Positions 32,717-43,000 of a stretch of 64,000 nucleotides of DNA are shown piece by piece. Origin of the DNA: Oribacterium sp. C9. GTDB taxonomy: Bacteria > Bacillota > Clostridia > Lachnospirales > Lachnospiraceae. The notes below the pieces were generated by a model. It saw only the letters and a list, made by a program, of their open reading frames with translations, searched no databases and was not told where the DNA came from. Within the stretch, counting starts at the first letter, position 1. Every line of letters starts with the position of its first letter. The stretch is taken from the NCBI RefSeq assembly GCF_002007235.1, contig NZ_MUHW01000004.1:1-64000 (forward strand), read 5' to 3'. A program made the translations under genes and the position numbers.

Positions 32717-35098
32717 ATGGGCTATATAAAGGTTCCAAAGGTATATGAAAAGCTGAAAAAAGCGGAGGAGTTTTTCTCACCGGTCATCATGACTGCTGCA
32801 ACAGGCTGGGGAAAGACTGCGGCTGCGGAGTATTTCTACCGCAGGAAAAATCCGCTTATTCTCAGATGTGCCGATGGAAGGATCAAGGATACGGAAAAAC
32901 TTGATTCCTTCAAAGGAAGTGTTGTCATCATAGAGGATCTACACTGGATATCAGAGGAAGAATCCATACGTTTTGTCAGGAAGCTTTTGAGAGAAAAGGG
33001 GATTCATGTCATTATTCTGACAAGGGGTGGTGTGCCTAAGTATCTTGCGGCTGAGGAGATGGACCTGGACTTTGTACGGATACAGGAGAGGGATTTTGCT
33101 TTTACCGAAAAGGAAATAATACAGTATTTCAGTGAGAGAGGGCAGGAACTGTGTCCGGAAGATGTTGAACCGATCACGAGAACCTCAAGAGGATATCCGC
33201 GGGCTGTGCATTGCTATGCCATGAGAATGGAGGGCGGTTACAGATATTCTGATGAAATAAGGAATGCCGTTCTGCAGGATATATATCATATCTGGGATGG
33301 TCAGGTCTACGAACAGTGGTCCGACGAATTTGTTCAGTTTGCATTGAACGTCTGTCAATATGATGAATTTACTGTTGAGATGGCAGAGTATCTTACCGGA
33401 AACAGAAATATCTTATCTGTAATTGAATACTCAAAGAAGATAACCAATCAATTGATAATAGGAACAGAGGGGTATTATCGCATAAGACCGGAAACAAAAG
33501 GCTATTTTATGTGGAAACAGAAGATATCCTGGTCTCCGGAGGATATAAGATCAAACTACGGAAAAGCGGCGTACTATTACGAATTACATGATGATATATC
33601 CAACGCCCTTAAATACTACAAAAAGGCAGGAGCTACCGATAGGATAAGGGAACTTCTGATACACAACGCCTACAGGCACCCCGGAACGGGACATTACGTG
33701 GAAACAAGGGAGTATTATCTCGAAACTCCTGAAGAGAATATAAAAAGATCACCTGTGCTGATGGCAGGGATGAGTATGCTTTATGATCTTACATTACGTC
33801 CTGATAAGTCAGAGGAGTGGTATGGCGAGCTTCTTAAGTTCTATCAGAATCCGCAGAACAGCCGTGAACTCCGACGTGAAGCGAAGACAAGACTTGCATA
33901 TCTGGATATCTGCCTCCCTCACAGGGGAAGTAAGGGGATACTGCGGACCATGAAAAATGTGTTCGGTCTTGTTCAGCAGGGAGAGATCGTTCTGCCGGAG
34001 TTTACCGTGACAGGCAATCTTCCATCAATCATGAATGGATCGCTGGATTTTTGTGAGTGGTCAAAAAATGATACCCAGATTGCAAAATTTATGGGATCCG
34101 CCCTGACATCCTTATTCGGAAGTTACGGAAACGGTCTCATCACTATCGCACTTGCAGAAAGCGGATTTGAAAAAGGTACAATGTCTCCCTATGAGGTTCT
34201 TACAAGATGCAATGACGGTTATGAAGACGCTGCTCATGGCGGAAAAATCGAAATGTGTTTTGTTTCTGTGGGAATTCAGGTTAGACAGCATCTTTTGGAG
34301 GGACAGCTTCCTTCAGCAAAAAGAGTCTATGACACTTTTTGTGAAAGGGTAAGAAATGAGGGAGCACTTCATCTTCTTCCGAATATAGATGCCTTCGGAA
34401 CCAAGCTTTCTCTTTTTGGAGGAACAGATGGTGATTTGACACGATATATCGAGAGCGTTCCGGATGCCAGAGTTATGTTCTGTACTCTTGACAGGTACAG
34501 GCAGATGATAAAGCTGAGATGTCTTATTGCAGTGAACAGACTTCAGGAAGCATTTGACCTTTCTGTATTTCTGACAGGGTATTTCGAGTCTTACGAAAGA
34601 AGGCTCTATTATATTGAAAATGAGATTCTTAAGTCGATTGTCCTTTATCGTATGGGAGATGAGCATTGGAAAAATCATCTGACTGATGCGTTGAGAAGAG
34701 CAGGTGAATATCATTTTACAAGGGTAGTTTCTCTTGAGGGAATAGCCTTACTTCCGCTTCTCATAAAACTGTCTGAGGATGGTGCTTTGAGAGACATAGA
34801 TAAGAGTTATTTTCATACTGCCTATAAGGAGTGTGTTAAGGTCGCAGGCTTTTTCCCTGATTATCTAAAATATATTCCAAAGGAAAAAGTGTCTCTTTCC
34901 AATCGTGAGTCTCAGGTGCTTTCAATGCTTTGTGCCGGGCTGTCCATGGATGAGATATGTGCAAATCTCGGTATAAGTTACGATGGTCTGAAAAAGCACA
35001 ACAGAAACATTTACAAAAAACTGGGTGTTAAAGGACGTGGGGATGCAGAAAGGAAGGCGGTCAAGCTTGGACTCGTACACATGAGAGGTACAGTATGA
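32717..35098 (+). CDS. MalT-like LuxR-family transcriptional regulator
   Basis: 793 residues, a STAND-type regulator. The N-terminal NTPase has Walker A ATGWGKTAAAEY (about 28-39) and a Walker B-like VVIIEDLHW (about 73-81). The middle (about 330-690) is helical and TPR-like, as in MalT. The C-terminal LuxR helix-turn-helix is clear: LSNRESQVLSMLCAGLSMDE, then LGISYDGLKKHNRNIYKKLG (about 729-775). Such proteins activate carbohydrate or surface genes on binding a small inducer. The target is unknown. A lipoprotein gene lies just upstream and a 33-codon frame just downstream. Confidence 0.85.
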   Translation: MGYIKVPKVYEKLKKAEEFFSPVIMTAATGWGKTAAAEYFYRRKNPLILRCADGRIKDTEKLDSFKGSVVIIEDLHWISEEESIRFVRKLLREKGIHVIILTRGGVPKYLAAEEMDLDFVRIQERDFAFTEKEIIQYFSERGQELCPEDVEPITRTSRGYPRAVHCYAMRMEGGYRYSDEIRNAVLQDIYHIWDGQVYEQWSDEFVQFALNVCQYDEFTVEMAEYLTGNRNILSVIEYSKKITNQLIIGTEGYYRIRPETKGYFMWKQKISWSPEDIRSNYGKAAYYYELHDDISNALKYYKKAGATDRIRELLIHNAYRHPGTGHYVETREYYLETPEENIKRSPVLMAGMSMLYDLTLRPDKSEEWYGELLKFYQNPQNSRELRREAKTRLAYLDICLPHRGSKGILRTMKNVFGLVQQGEIVLPEFTVTGNLPSIMNGSLDFCEWSKNDTQIAKFMGSALTSLFGSYGNGLITIALAESGFEKGTMSPYEVLTRCNDGYEDAAHGGKIEMCFVSVGIQVRQHLLEGQLPSAKRVYDTFCERVRNEGALHLLPNIDAFGTKLSLFGGTDGDLTRYIESVPDARVMFCTLDRYRQMIKLRCLIAVNRLQEAFDLSVFLTGYFESYERRLYYIENEILKSIVLYRMGDEHWKNHLTDALRRAGEYHFTRVVSLEGIALLPLLIKLSEDGALRDIDKSYFHTAYKECVKVAGFFPDYLKYIPKEKVSLSNRESQVLSMLCAGLSMDEICANLGISYDGLKKHNRNIYKKLGVKGRGDAERKAVKLGLVHMRGTV

Positions 35099-35128
35099 TA
35101 TTTCCGAATAAATAAAAAGGAGTCAGAT

Positions 35129-35230
35129 ATGAAGTGGAAAACCGGAGTTGAGATTCTGAGAGAAAACGGCACATGGCTGAAGCTGGGAGACAAACAGAAA
35201 AAAGTGTCTGAAGAAGATGTAAAACCATAG
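35129..35230 (+). CDS. 33-residue small protein
   Basis: ATG at 35129 has a strong AAAAAGGAG ribosome binding site at the right distance, and the frame closes with TAG at 35230. The product (MKWKTGVEILRENGTW, then LKLGDKQKKVSEEDVKP) is charged, with two Trp. It begins 30 bases after the LuxR regulator stop and is likely in the same transcript. Function unknown. Confidence 0.5.
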   Translation: MKWKTGVEILRENGTWLKLGDKQKKVSEEDVKP

Positions 35231-35283
35231 ATGAAGATCAAGCCATAAGTAGTATCGCATATGGAATATAACCCAAAGTTATC

Positions 35284-35312
35284 TTGACTTTTTTGCGAGA
35301 AAGAAATATGAT
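35284..35312 (+). promoter_or_regulatory. promoter of the pheST T-box transcript
   Basis: TTGACT (35284-35289) and TATGAT (35307-35312) are exactly 17 bases apart, just upstream of the T-box leader. Confidence 0.75.
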
Positions 35313-35319
35313 GAACAAA

Positions 35320-35595
35320 GTTTTAATCAAATAAACTAAAAGATGTTGATGGTGTTCAGTAGTTCGGAACCATCTCTCTAAAGAGAATGACCGTGAGGCG
35401 CTGAGAGCGGTCTGAGAGATATCTGAAACGAATTTTCCCACCGGAGTTGTCTGGGTGAAGTCGTAGTAGTCCGGAACGTGTATGCGCGTTAAGCATATTG
35501 AGAGTCTGATAAAGTGCTGTATTGGCGTTATCAGGAACTAGGGTGGTACCGCGATAATTCGTCCCTGTGTCTTTTGACACAGGGACTTTTATTTA
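35320..35595 (+). ncRNA. T-box leader (Phe) of pheST
   Basis: The conserved T-box sequence AGGGTGGTACCGCG is at 35540-35553. It is followed by the terminator GTCCCTGTGT / ACACAGGGAC with a T-tract (35561-35594). When uncharged tRNA binds, the antiterminator built from the T-box replaces this terminator. A TTC triplet at 35435-35437, in an unpaired-looking A/T-rich segment of stem I, is a reasonable specifier codon for tRNA-Phe and fits the downstream genes. The specifier is inferred from position, not folded. Confidence 0.88.
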
Positions 35596-35597
35596 TT

Positions 35598-35748
35598 ATC
35601 CGATTTTCCGAAGGAAAATCGGATGCCCCCCAGCCGGCGAGGCTGGTTTCGGCTTTAGCCGAAATCAAACGAAAATGCCTGCGCGAAGCGCACTAAATGG
35701 CATTTTCTCATTATAATAATCCGATTTCATGAAGGAAAATCGGATTAT
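35598..35748 (+). repeat. block of hairpin repeats between the T-box terminator and pheS
   Basis: Five inverted repeats follow one another: ATCCGATTTTCC-gaa-GGAAAATCGGAT (35598-35624), CCAGCC-ggcga-GGCTGG (35630-35646), TTCGGCT-tt-AGCCGAA, GAAAATGCC...GGCATTTTC with an inner TGCGC-gaa-GCGCA, and ATAATCCGATTT...AAATCGGATTAT (35716-35748). The first and last stems are near copies. The first two stems plus their linker recur at 57412-57460. No coding potential. It belongs to the pheST mRNA leader if the T-box reads through. Confidence 0.75.
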
Positions 35749-35772
35749 ATCCGTAATAATAAGGAGAAAAAC

Positions 35773-36795
35773 ATGGAAAACACAAAGTTGGAAGAGCTGA
35801 AGAAGCTTGCTTCGGATTGTATCCGTGAAGCACAGGATATCAATTCACTTAATGATATCCGAGTAAAATTTCTTGGTAAGAAGGGTGAGATCACTTCCCT
35901 TCTTAAGTCTATGAAGGATCTGAGCGCAGAGGAAAAGCCTAAGTTCGGTCAGATGGTCAATGCTATCCGCCAGGAGGTTGAAGAGGAACTTCAGAAGCAC
36001 ATGACAGAGCTTCAGGAGAAGGCAAAGGAAGCAAAGATGGCTTCAGAAACCATCGACGTAACGCTTCCTGCAAAGAAGATGGCTTACGGTCATGCTCATC
36101 CAAACACAAGGGCCCTTGAAGAGGTTGAAAAGATCTTCGTGGGTATGGGCTATGAGGTTGTTGAAGGACCTGAAGTCGAGCTTGACGAATATAACTTCGA
36201 GAAGCTCAATATCCCTGCAGGACATCCTGCAAGAGACGAGCAGGATACCTTCTACATCAATGAGAATATCCTCCTCAGAACTCAGACTTCATCAGTACAG
36301 GCAAGAGTCATGGAACAGGGTAAGCTTCCTATCCGAATGATCTGTCCGGGCCGTGTTTTCCGTTCAGATGCTGTTGATGCTACTCACTCACCTTCTTTCC
36401 ACCAGATTGAAGGTCTCGTGATCGACAAGCATGTTACATTTGCAGATCTCAAGGGAACACTTGATACCTTTGCAAAGGAGCTTTTCGGACCTGAAACAAA
36501 GACAAAGCTTCGTCCTCATCACTTCCCGTTCACAGAGCCTTCAGCAGAGGTTGATGTATCCTGCTTCAAGTGCGGTGGAAAGGGTTGCCGTTTCTGTAAG
36601 GGAGAGGGCTGGATCGAGATCCTCGGCTGTGGTATGGTTCATCCACACGTTCTCGAGATGTGCGGAATCGATCCTAACGAGTATCAGGGCTTTGCATTCG
36701 GTGTAGGTCTGGAGAGAATCGCTCTTCTCAAGTATGAAATTGATGACATGCGTCTTCTCTATGAGAATGACACCCGTTTCCTCAATCAGTTCTGA
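35773..36795 (+). CDS. pheS: phenylalanyl-tRNA synthetase alpha subunit
   Basis: 340 residues, normal length. The N-terminal coiled coil (1-90) binds tRNA. The class II catalytic core shows the motif 2 region ([34 protein letters not shown]) and motif 3 ([16 protein letters not shown]). [17 protein letters not shown] and [17 protein letters not shown] are the usual pieces around the Phe site, here with a CxxC pair. AAGGAG precedes the ATG. Controlled by the T-box upstream. Confidence 0.97.
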   Translation: MENTKLEELKKLASDCIREAQDINSLNDIRVKFLGKKGEITSLLKSMKDLSAEEKPKFGQMVNAIRQEVEEELQKHMTELQEKAKEAKMASETIDVTLPAKKMAYGHAHPNTRALEEVEKIFVGMGYEVVEGPEVELDEYNFEKLNIPAGHPARDEQDTFYINENILLRTQTSSVQARVMEQGKLPIRMICPGRVFRSDAVDATHSPSFHQIEGLVIDKHVTFADLKGTLDTFAKELFGPETKTKLRPHHFPFTEPSAEVDVSCFKCGGKGCRFCKGEGWIEILGCGMVHPHVLEMCGIDPNEYQGFAFGVGLERIALLKYEIDDMRLLYENDTRFLNQF

Positions 36796-36922
36796 TAAAG
36801 GAGCTTTATCGTCATTTTCGAGTGATACGGAGCTAAGTGCAGCATAGTACAGCACATAGCCGATATGAGAAAACATCAGAATTCAGATACAGTAGATTTC
36901 GAATATATAGAGGAGAATCAAA

Positions 36923-39361
36923 ATGAATACATCTATGAATTGGATCAAGGAGTATGTTCCTGATCTTGACTGTACACCAAAGGAGTGGACAGATGCAGTT
37001 ACTCTCACAGGTACAAAGGTAGAGACCTGCAGCATTTTAAATAAGAACCTTGATAAGATCGTAACGGGACAGATCAAGTCCATGGAGAAGCACCCTGATT
37101 CAGACCACCTCTGGATCTGTCAGGTAGACGTAGGACAGGATGATTTCGTTCAGATCGTAACAGGAGCACAGAACCAGAAGGTAGGAGACGTTGTTCCTGT
37201 AGTTCTCGACGGCGGTAAGGTAGCCGGAGGACATGACGGCGGTGAGCTTCCTGAGGATGGAGTAGTTATAAAGGCAGGAAAGCTTAGAGGAATCGAGTCT
37301 TACGGTATGATGTGCTCAATAGAGGAGCTCGGTTCAAGCCGTGAGTTCTATCCTGAAGCACCTGAGGAGGGTCTCTATATCTTCCCTGAGGGAACCGCTG
37401 TTGGACAGGATGCACCTACACTTCTCGGTTTCAATGATGCTATCCACGAGTATGAGATCACATCAAACAGAGTAGACTGCTACAGTGTTATCGGTATCGC
37501 AAGAGAGGGTGCCGCAACATTTAAGAAGGCATTCCACATGCCAAAGGAAGAGAAGTCAGGAAACAACGAGGATGTTCATGATTACCTGAGTGTCGAAGTC
37601 ATTGACACAGACCTTTGCCCACGTTACACAGCAAGAATGGTAAAGAATATCAAGATAGCTCCATCACCAAAGTGGATGCAGATCCGTCTTGCAAGTGCAG
37701 GCATCCGTCCTATCAACAACATCGTTGATATCACAAACTACGTTATGCTTGAGTATGGTCAGCCTATGCACAGCTACGATTACGATAAGATCAGAGGTCA
37801 CAAGATCGTCGTAAAGCGTGCACAGGACGGTGACGTTTTCGAGACTCTGGATCAGCAGGAGAGAAAGCTCGACCACACTATCCTTACTATCTGCGATGCA
37901 GAGGGTGCCATCGGTCTCGCCGGAATCATGGGCGGTGAGAACTCAAAGATCACCGATGATGTAAAGACTATGGTCTTCGAGGCTGCTACCTTCGACGGAA
38001 CAAACATCCGTCTCAGTGCACGTAAGGTTGGAGACAGAACAGATGCTTCCGCTTACTTCGAGAAGGGTCTGGATCCAAATCTCGCAGAGTCAGCTATCAA
38101 TCGTGCATGTGCACTTATCGAGGAGCTTGAGGCAGGTGAAGTTGTAGGTGGCATGATCGACGTATATCCTGTAAAGCGTGAGCCGTCAGTTGTTGTCTGC
38201 AAGGCTTCAGACATTAACAACCTTATCGGATTCAATCTTACAGCTGGGGAAATGAAGGAGTACCTCGAGAGGATCGAGCTCAGCACAGAGATCGGAGCTG
38301 ACGGAGATACTCTTACAGTTACAGCACCTACATTCCGTCAGGACATTCACCGTATGTGTGATGTGGCTGAGGAGATCACAAGATTCTTTGGTTATGCGAA
38401 CGTTCCTACTACACTTCCGGGTGGATCAGATGTAGCAGGAAGACTTGCTCCTGATCTTGCAGTAAATGAGAGAGTGAGACATTATGCTCAGGCTCTTGGC
38501 TACTCACAGGCTTTCATGTACAGCTTCGAGTCTCCAAAGGTTTACGACAAGCTTCTTTTCCCTGAGGATGCAGTAGAGAAGCAGCAGATCAAGATCAGCA
38601 ATCCTCTCGGCGAGGACTTCTCGGTTATGAGAACCTCCAGCCTTAACGGAATGCTCACTTCGCTTTCAACAAACTATAACCGCAGAAACAAGTCTGCAAA
38701 GCTTTATGAGATGGCCAATGTTTATATTCCGAAGGCATTACCACTCACTGAGCTTCCTGACGAGCGTATGACTCTGACACTCGGTTTCATCGGCGAGGGA
38801 GATTTCTTCACCATGAAGGGTGACGTTGAGGATATCCTTAACCAGCTCGGAATCCTCGGACGTTTCAAGTATGATGCAGCAGGCTGCACCAAGCCATTCC
38901 TTCACCCGGGACGCCGCGCTAATATCATTTATGATGGAAAGTTGATCGGATTCCTCGGAGAGATCCATCCTACAGTTCTTGAGAACTATTCTATCGGTGA
39001 GAAGGCTTATGTTGCAGTTCTCGATATGCCTGAGGTTTATCCTCTTGTTAACGACGATACCAAGTACACACCGCTTGCGAAGTTCCCGTCTGTGACCAGA
39101 GACTTCTCTATGCTTGTACCACTTGATGTTACAGCAGGTCAGATCGAGGACGTTCTAATTCAGAGAACAGGTAAGCTCTGTGAGAATGTTGAGCTCTTCG
39201 ACGTTTATATCGGTGCTCAGGTTCTTGCCGGTTACAAGTCAATGGCATACAAGGTTACACTTCGTGCACAGGATCACACACTTACAGATGATGAGATCAA
39301 CGGAGTTGTTAAGAAGATCCTTAACGGTCTCGAGAGAATGGGTGTTTCACTCAGAAGCTGA
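36923..39361 (+). CDS. pheT: phenylalanyl-tRNA synthetase beta subunit
   Basis: 812 residues. Domains in order are the N-terminal EMAP/OB tRNA-binding domain (about 40-155), B3/B4 editing domain (about 210-400), B5 domain (about 410-480), the catalytic-like core and the C-terminal ferredoxin-fold anticodon-binding domain FDX-ACB (about 715-812; FPSVTRDFSMLVP). It pairs with PheS as an alpha2-beta2 enzyme. The intergenic space to pheS is 127 bases with no terminator. Confidence 0.97.
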   Translation: MNTSMNWIKEYVPDLDCTPKEWTDAVTLTGTKVETCSILNKNLDKIVTGQIKSMEKHPDSDHLWICQVDVGQDDFVQIVTGAQNQKVGDVVPVVLDGGKVAGGHDGGELPEDGVVIKAGKLRGIESYGMMCSIEELGSSREFYPEAPEEGLYIFPEGTAVGQDAPTLLGFNDAIHEYEITSNRVDCYSVIGIAREGAATFKKAFHMPKEEKSGNNEDVHDYLSVEVIDTDLCPRYTARMVKNIKIAPSPKWMQIRLASAGIRPINNIVDITNYVMLEYGQPMHSYDYDKIRGHKIVVKRAQDGDVFETLDQQERKLDHTILTICDAEGAIGLAGIMGGENSKITDDVKTMVFEAATFDGTNIRLSARKVGDRTDASAYFEKGLDPNLAESAINRACALIEELEAGEVVGGMIDVYPVKREPSVVVCKASDINNLIGFNLTAGEMKEYLERIELSTEIGADGDTLTVTAPTFRQDIHRMCDVAEEITRFFGYANVPTTLPGGSDVAGRLAPDLAVNERVRHYAQALGYSQAFMYSFESPKVYDKLLFPEDAVEKQQIKISNPLGEDFSVMRTSSLNGMLTSLSTNYNRRNKSAKLYEMANVYIPKALPLTELPDERMTLTLGFIGEGDFFTMKGDVEDILNQLGILGRFKYDAAGCTKPFLHPGRRANIIYDGKLIGFLGEIHPTVLENYSIGEKAYVAVLDMPEVYPLVNDDTKYTPLAKFPSVTRDFSMLVPLDVTAGQIEDVLIQRTGKLCENVELFDVYIGAQVLAGYKSMAYKVTLRAQDHTLTDDEINGVVKKILNGLERMGVSLRS

Positions 39362-39400
39362 TTCCGCATAAGTTTAGGGAATATAAAAAACAATAAAAAT

Positions 39401-39438
39401 AAAACATCTCACATGCCGAAAGCTGTGTGGGATGTTTA
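39401..39438 (+). terminator. terminator of pheST
   Basis: AAACATCTCACATGC pairs imperfectly with GCTGTGTGGGATGTTT. There are A-runs upstream and a short T-run inside the 3' arm. Confidence 0.65.
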
Positions 39439-39441
39439 ACG

Positions 39442-39478
39442 TAAAAAGGCAGTGTTACCATAAAAAGTAACACTGCCT
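39442..39478 (-). terminator. terminator of the receiver gene (minus)
   Basis: GGCAGTGTTAC / GTAACACTGCC (39448-39458 with 39467-39477) is perfect. On the minus strand it is followed by TTTTT. Confidence 0.88.
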
Positions 39479-39525
39479 GATTTAATTTGATTCTTTCGGA
39501 CCTCTCAAATCATAATATATAATGT

Positions 39526-39942
39526 TCAGTCCTGTGTCGCTGATTCAGAAGCTGTATTCTGTGCCTGCTTTTTGAAGAAAGCATTGACAGTCTCTGCTAT
39601 CTTTATAAGAGTTGTGGATTTAAGTACATATCCTGCAGGACCTAACTTAAGGACTTCCATGACACTCTCAGCATCGTTGGCACCTGTCAGGAAGATGACC
39701 GGGATATCACAAAGCTCAGGGTCATCATGCATGTTATAGAAAACCTCACGACCTGATTTAACCGGCATCATGTAATCAAGCAAAACAAGATCAGGTTTAT
39801 TCTTTTTGAGATATGCCAGTGCCTGATCACCGTTTTTCGCCATAGCGATACGATAATGCTGCATCAGTGCACCATGAAGCATCTTAAGATACATGATGTC
39901 ATCATCTACTAATAATACTAATTTACGATCGTCTGTTGCCAT
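39526..39942 (-). CDS. single-domain response regulator (CheY-like)
   Basis: 138 residues, a receiver domain with a short polar tail and no output domain. Visible are the acidic pocket VDDD, the phospho-acceptor Asp in LVLLDYMMP (about residue 56), the Thr in IFLTGAND and the Lys in GYVLKS. It should be phosphorylated by the hybrid kinase encoded just upstream on the same strand and signal by protein contact. The 146-base gap between the two genes holds a hairpin. AAGGGG precedes the ATG. Confidence 0.88.
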   Translation of the reverse strand: MATDDRKLVLLVDDDIMYLKMLHGALMQHYRIAMAKNGDQALAYLKKNKPDLVLLDYMMPVKSGREVFYNMHDDPELCDIPVIFLTGANDAESVMEVLKLGPAGYVLKSTTLIKIAETVNAFFKKQAQNTASESATQD

Positions 39943-40030
39943 AATAGCCCCTTAATAAAATAAATAAGTTTTAATAGTTTATATTGCGCCGTGAAATAGA
40001 ATGGTTGTCTAAAACTGGAACATGTTTCAA

Positions 40031-40057
40031 GAAAACACTGAACATATCAGTGTTTTC
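40031..40057 (-). terminator. hairpin between kinase and receiver genes
   Basis: GAAAACACTGA-ACATA-TCAGTGTTTTC is a perfect 11-bp stem. The T-run on the minus strand lies inside the arm, so termination would be partial at best. Confidence 0.5.
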
Positions 40058-40088
40058 CTAAGTCCTTATTACTAAGAAATATCAGAGA

Positions 40089-43000
40089 TCAGAAACCTGC
40101 GATGAGGCTCTGTACTCTGTCCCAATCAATATCTTCAAGTGCAGATTTGACTTCCATAAGCGTAGCTTTCATTTCATTTGATACGGACTGAGCTGTAAGG
40201 AAATCAACAAGCTTTTCACATGAATCAAAGTCGAATTCATCGGCCTTTTCTTTAAGAACACCAAAGGCCTTTGACATCTCCTCCGCATTTAGTTTACGGA
40301 TCTCTCCAATACGTCCAATTGGGTCATTACTCATATCCTTTGATTCTCCTCCCGATTTTATGGTCTTTACTTCTATGGAACCACTGGATGCTTTTACGTC
40401 GGAAACTATCGTACCTGCAGAAGGTGTCGTTGTTTCCGGATTTCCTGACGGATATCGTTCCCGGAACAGTTTCAGGGCCGGAGCCAGTTTTTCATAAATG
40501 GCTGAAAGTCCTGAAATAAATATAGGCATATTATCCTGAATCAACTCGAAATTTCGTGATTTCGATGCTTTTTCGAGAACCTCTGCCAGCCTGCTGATCT
40601 GAGAAGCTCCGATAACTCTGGATGTACTCTTGATGGAGTGAACCAATAGTGTATATCCATCTGCATCGTCTAATTCTTTATATTCATTGAATTTGTCTAA
40701 CTGCTTTGGTATGTTCTCGACAAATCCGGCAAGTGCTTTCTGATAGGTCAGGAAGTCACCGCAGTACTTGAGACCCGTCATAATGTCTACTTCAGAGATC
40801 TGAGGCATGACACCCAGGTCGTCAAGGTTCGAACTCGCACTGTTTATATGAAGAGCATCCTTAACAGTGGTTTTTTCGGATTCTTCCTTCTCAACTATCT
40901 GAACTATATTCTCTGGTAAATATTGTATCAGTTTTGACTCTAAATAGGTAGGTGATATAGGTTTAGAAAGATAATCTATAAAACCTTCCTCGATATACAT
41001 GTTTCTGGCACCTGAGATAGCATTGGCTGTGAGAGCTATGACGGGGACATCCTTTACCCAGTCCTGATCAATCGCTCGTATAGCATGGAAGGTCTGTATT
41101 CCATCCATATCAGGCATCAGGTGGTCCATGAAAATCAAATCATAACGGTTCTTTCTGCAAAGGTCAAGGGCTTCTTGACCGCCGGATGCTTCGCTTATTT
41201 GCAGTTCAGTTTTTTTAAGTAAAGATTTAAAAACAAATCTGTTGACGTCCACATCATCAACTACGAGGACATGAGCGTTTGGCGCCTTAAATGATTCATG
41301 GTAGTGAGCGTTTTTAATTATCTCACCTTCATAATCAGCCTTATGTGAGGCTACAGTTGCCCAATCACGGACATTTATCCTGATTGTGAAATAGAAATCC
41401 GAACCTACGCCGTATTCGGATACAAATTCCAGCTTACTGTCATGCATATTGAGCAGTCTTTGTACTATAGAAAGTCCAAGACCGCTGCCCTGAGTGGTGC
41501 GGTGATTCTGCTCATCGAAACGTTCGAAATCGATGAACATCCTCTTCTGATCCTCCGGTTTTACGCCTATACCGGTGTCCTTTATATGAACGGTCAGATA
41601 TTCTGACTCTTCGTCGATCTTCTCATAATCAAGTGAGAAGGTGACTGTACCCTTGTCGGTGTACTTTGCCGCATTAGAAATAAGATTTGAGATGATCTGC
41701 TTCAGCATCACTTCATCAAAATTAAGTAGATACGGCATGTTGTCATCCACTATGACATCAAACTTCAGATTCTTTTTCTCACAGTAGTGCTGGGCTATCT
41801 GTACAAGGTCCATGATCAGCTTGAACAGGTCGAAGTCCACCGGGATAGGAGTCATCTTTCCGGCCTCGATCTTCGAGAAGTCGAGGATGTTGTTCACTAT
41901 GTTGAGAAGCATGTCTCCGGAATTGGCGATACCGCCGGCATACTCAAGGATCTGAGGATCTGTGGATTCCCTCAGAACCATCTCATTCATACCTATTATA
42001 GCATTGATAGGAGTTCTTATCTCATGAGACATCCTGGAAAGGAACTCACTTTTTGCTTTATTTGCCTGCTCCGCTCTGAGAGCCATATCGTTAAGGTCAA
42101 GAGAGGTCTTTTCGAGGTAGGTTACAAGTCTCTCTGAAAGAGGAACCAGTCCGTTGTTTTTGGGCTCGGCTCCAAGTACAAAGTCTGTCCTCGGCATGGA
42201 ATCTGTTATAGGACCCTCGCGCATGGCGACAGTAACGATGGAACCTGACAGGAGACCACCGAAACCGTTGTACTTGTATATTTCACCCGCGCCGTGGGCA
42301 TAAGTGGCCTGAGGCAGTATACGGGTCAGATTATCTATCTCTGAAACAAAGCGATCACGAAGGAGCATAAAACGGCTGACACATATAAAGGAAGACATGG
42401 CTTCCGGAACGAAATCCTGCATTCTGAGACTCAGCTTTTCGGACTCCAGAATGAGCTCTCTGGGGTTTCCGTAGCCTATCTGAGCCTTTTCGCCTTCTTT
42501 TATGTCACCGTAATAGTAGAACTCACCATTGTCCCCGGCAAAGAAAGGGATACGAACGATAGGAATTCCGTCTCTTTCGAGAAGAAGAGGGAATTCGTTA
42601 ATGTTTATCATGTTATAGCCTTCGATCTCGGCATCGAGGTAGTACTTGTATATATCCTGGACCGGAGTTTCATCCAGCATCTCGAGACAGGTGTCACCGA
42701 CCCGCATCTGAATGGAGTCATTGACATGAGCAGTAAATGCCTTGCCCAAAGGCTTCCATCCGAGACATGCATCGATGAGGATGTTGAGATTCTCACCGTA
42801 AAAAGCTACTACGGCAAGACCGTACTTGACTGTGTCATCTGTAAATGCATAGGGAAGATGGGTCGCCTTGAAGTCATCGATATGAACACTGGCGAGACTT
42901 CCGAAAAACGGAATATGTGAAAGTCCTTCCGATACATCCTCGATGATCTTGGAGATACCGATGGAATAGCCTGCAGGATACAATGCAACTCCCTTTAAGT

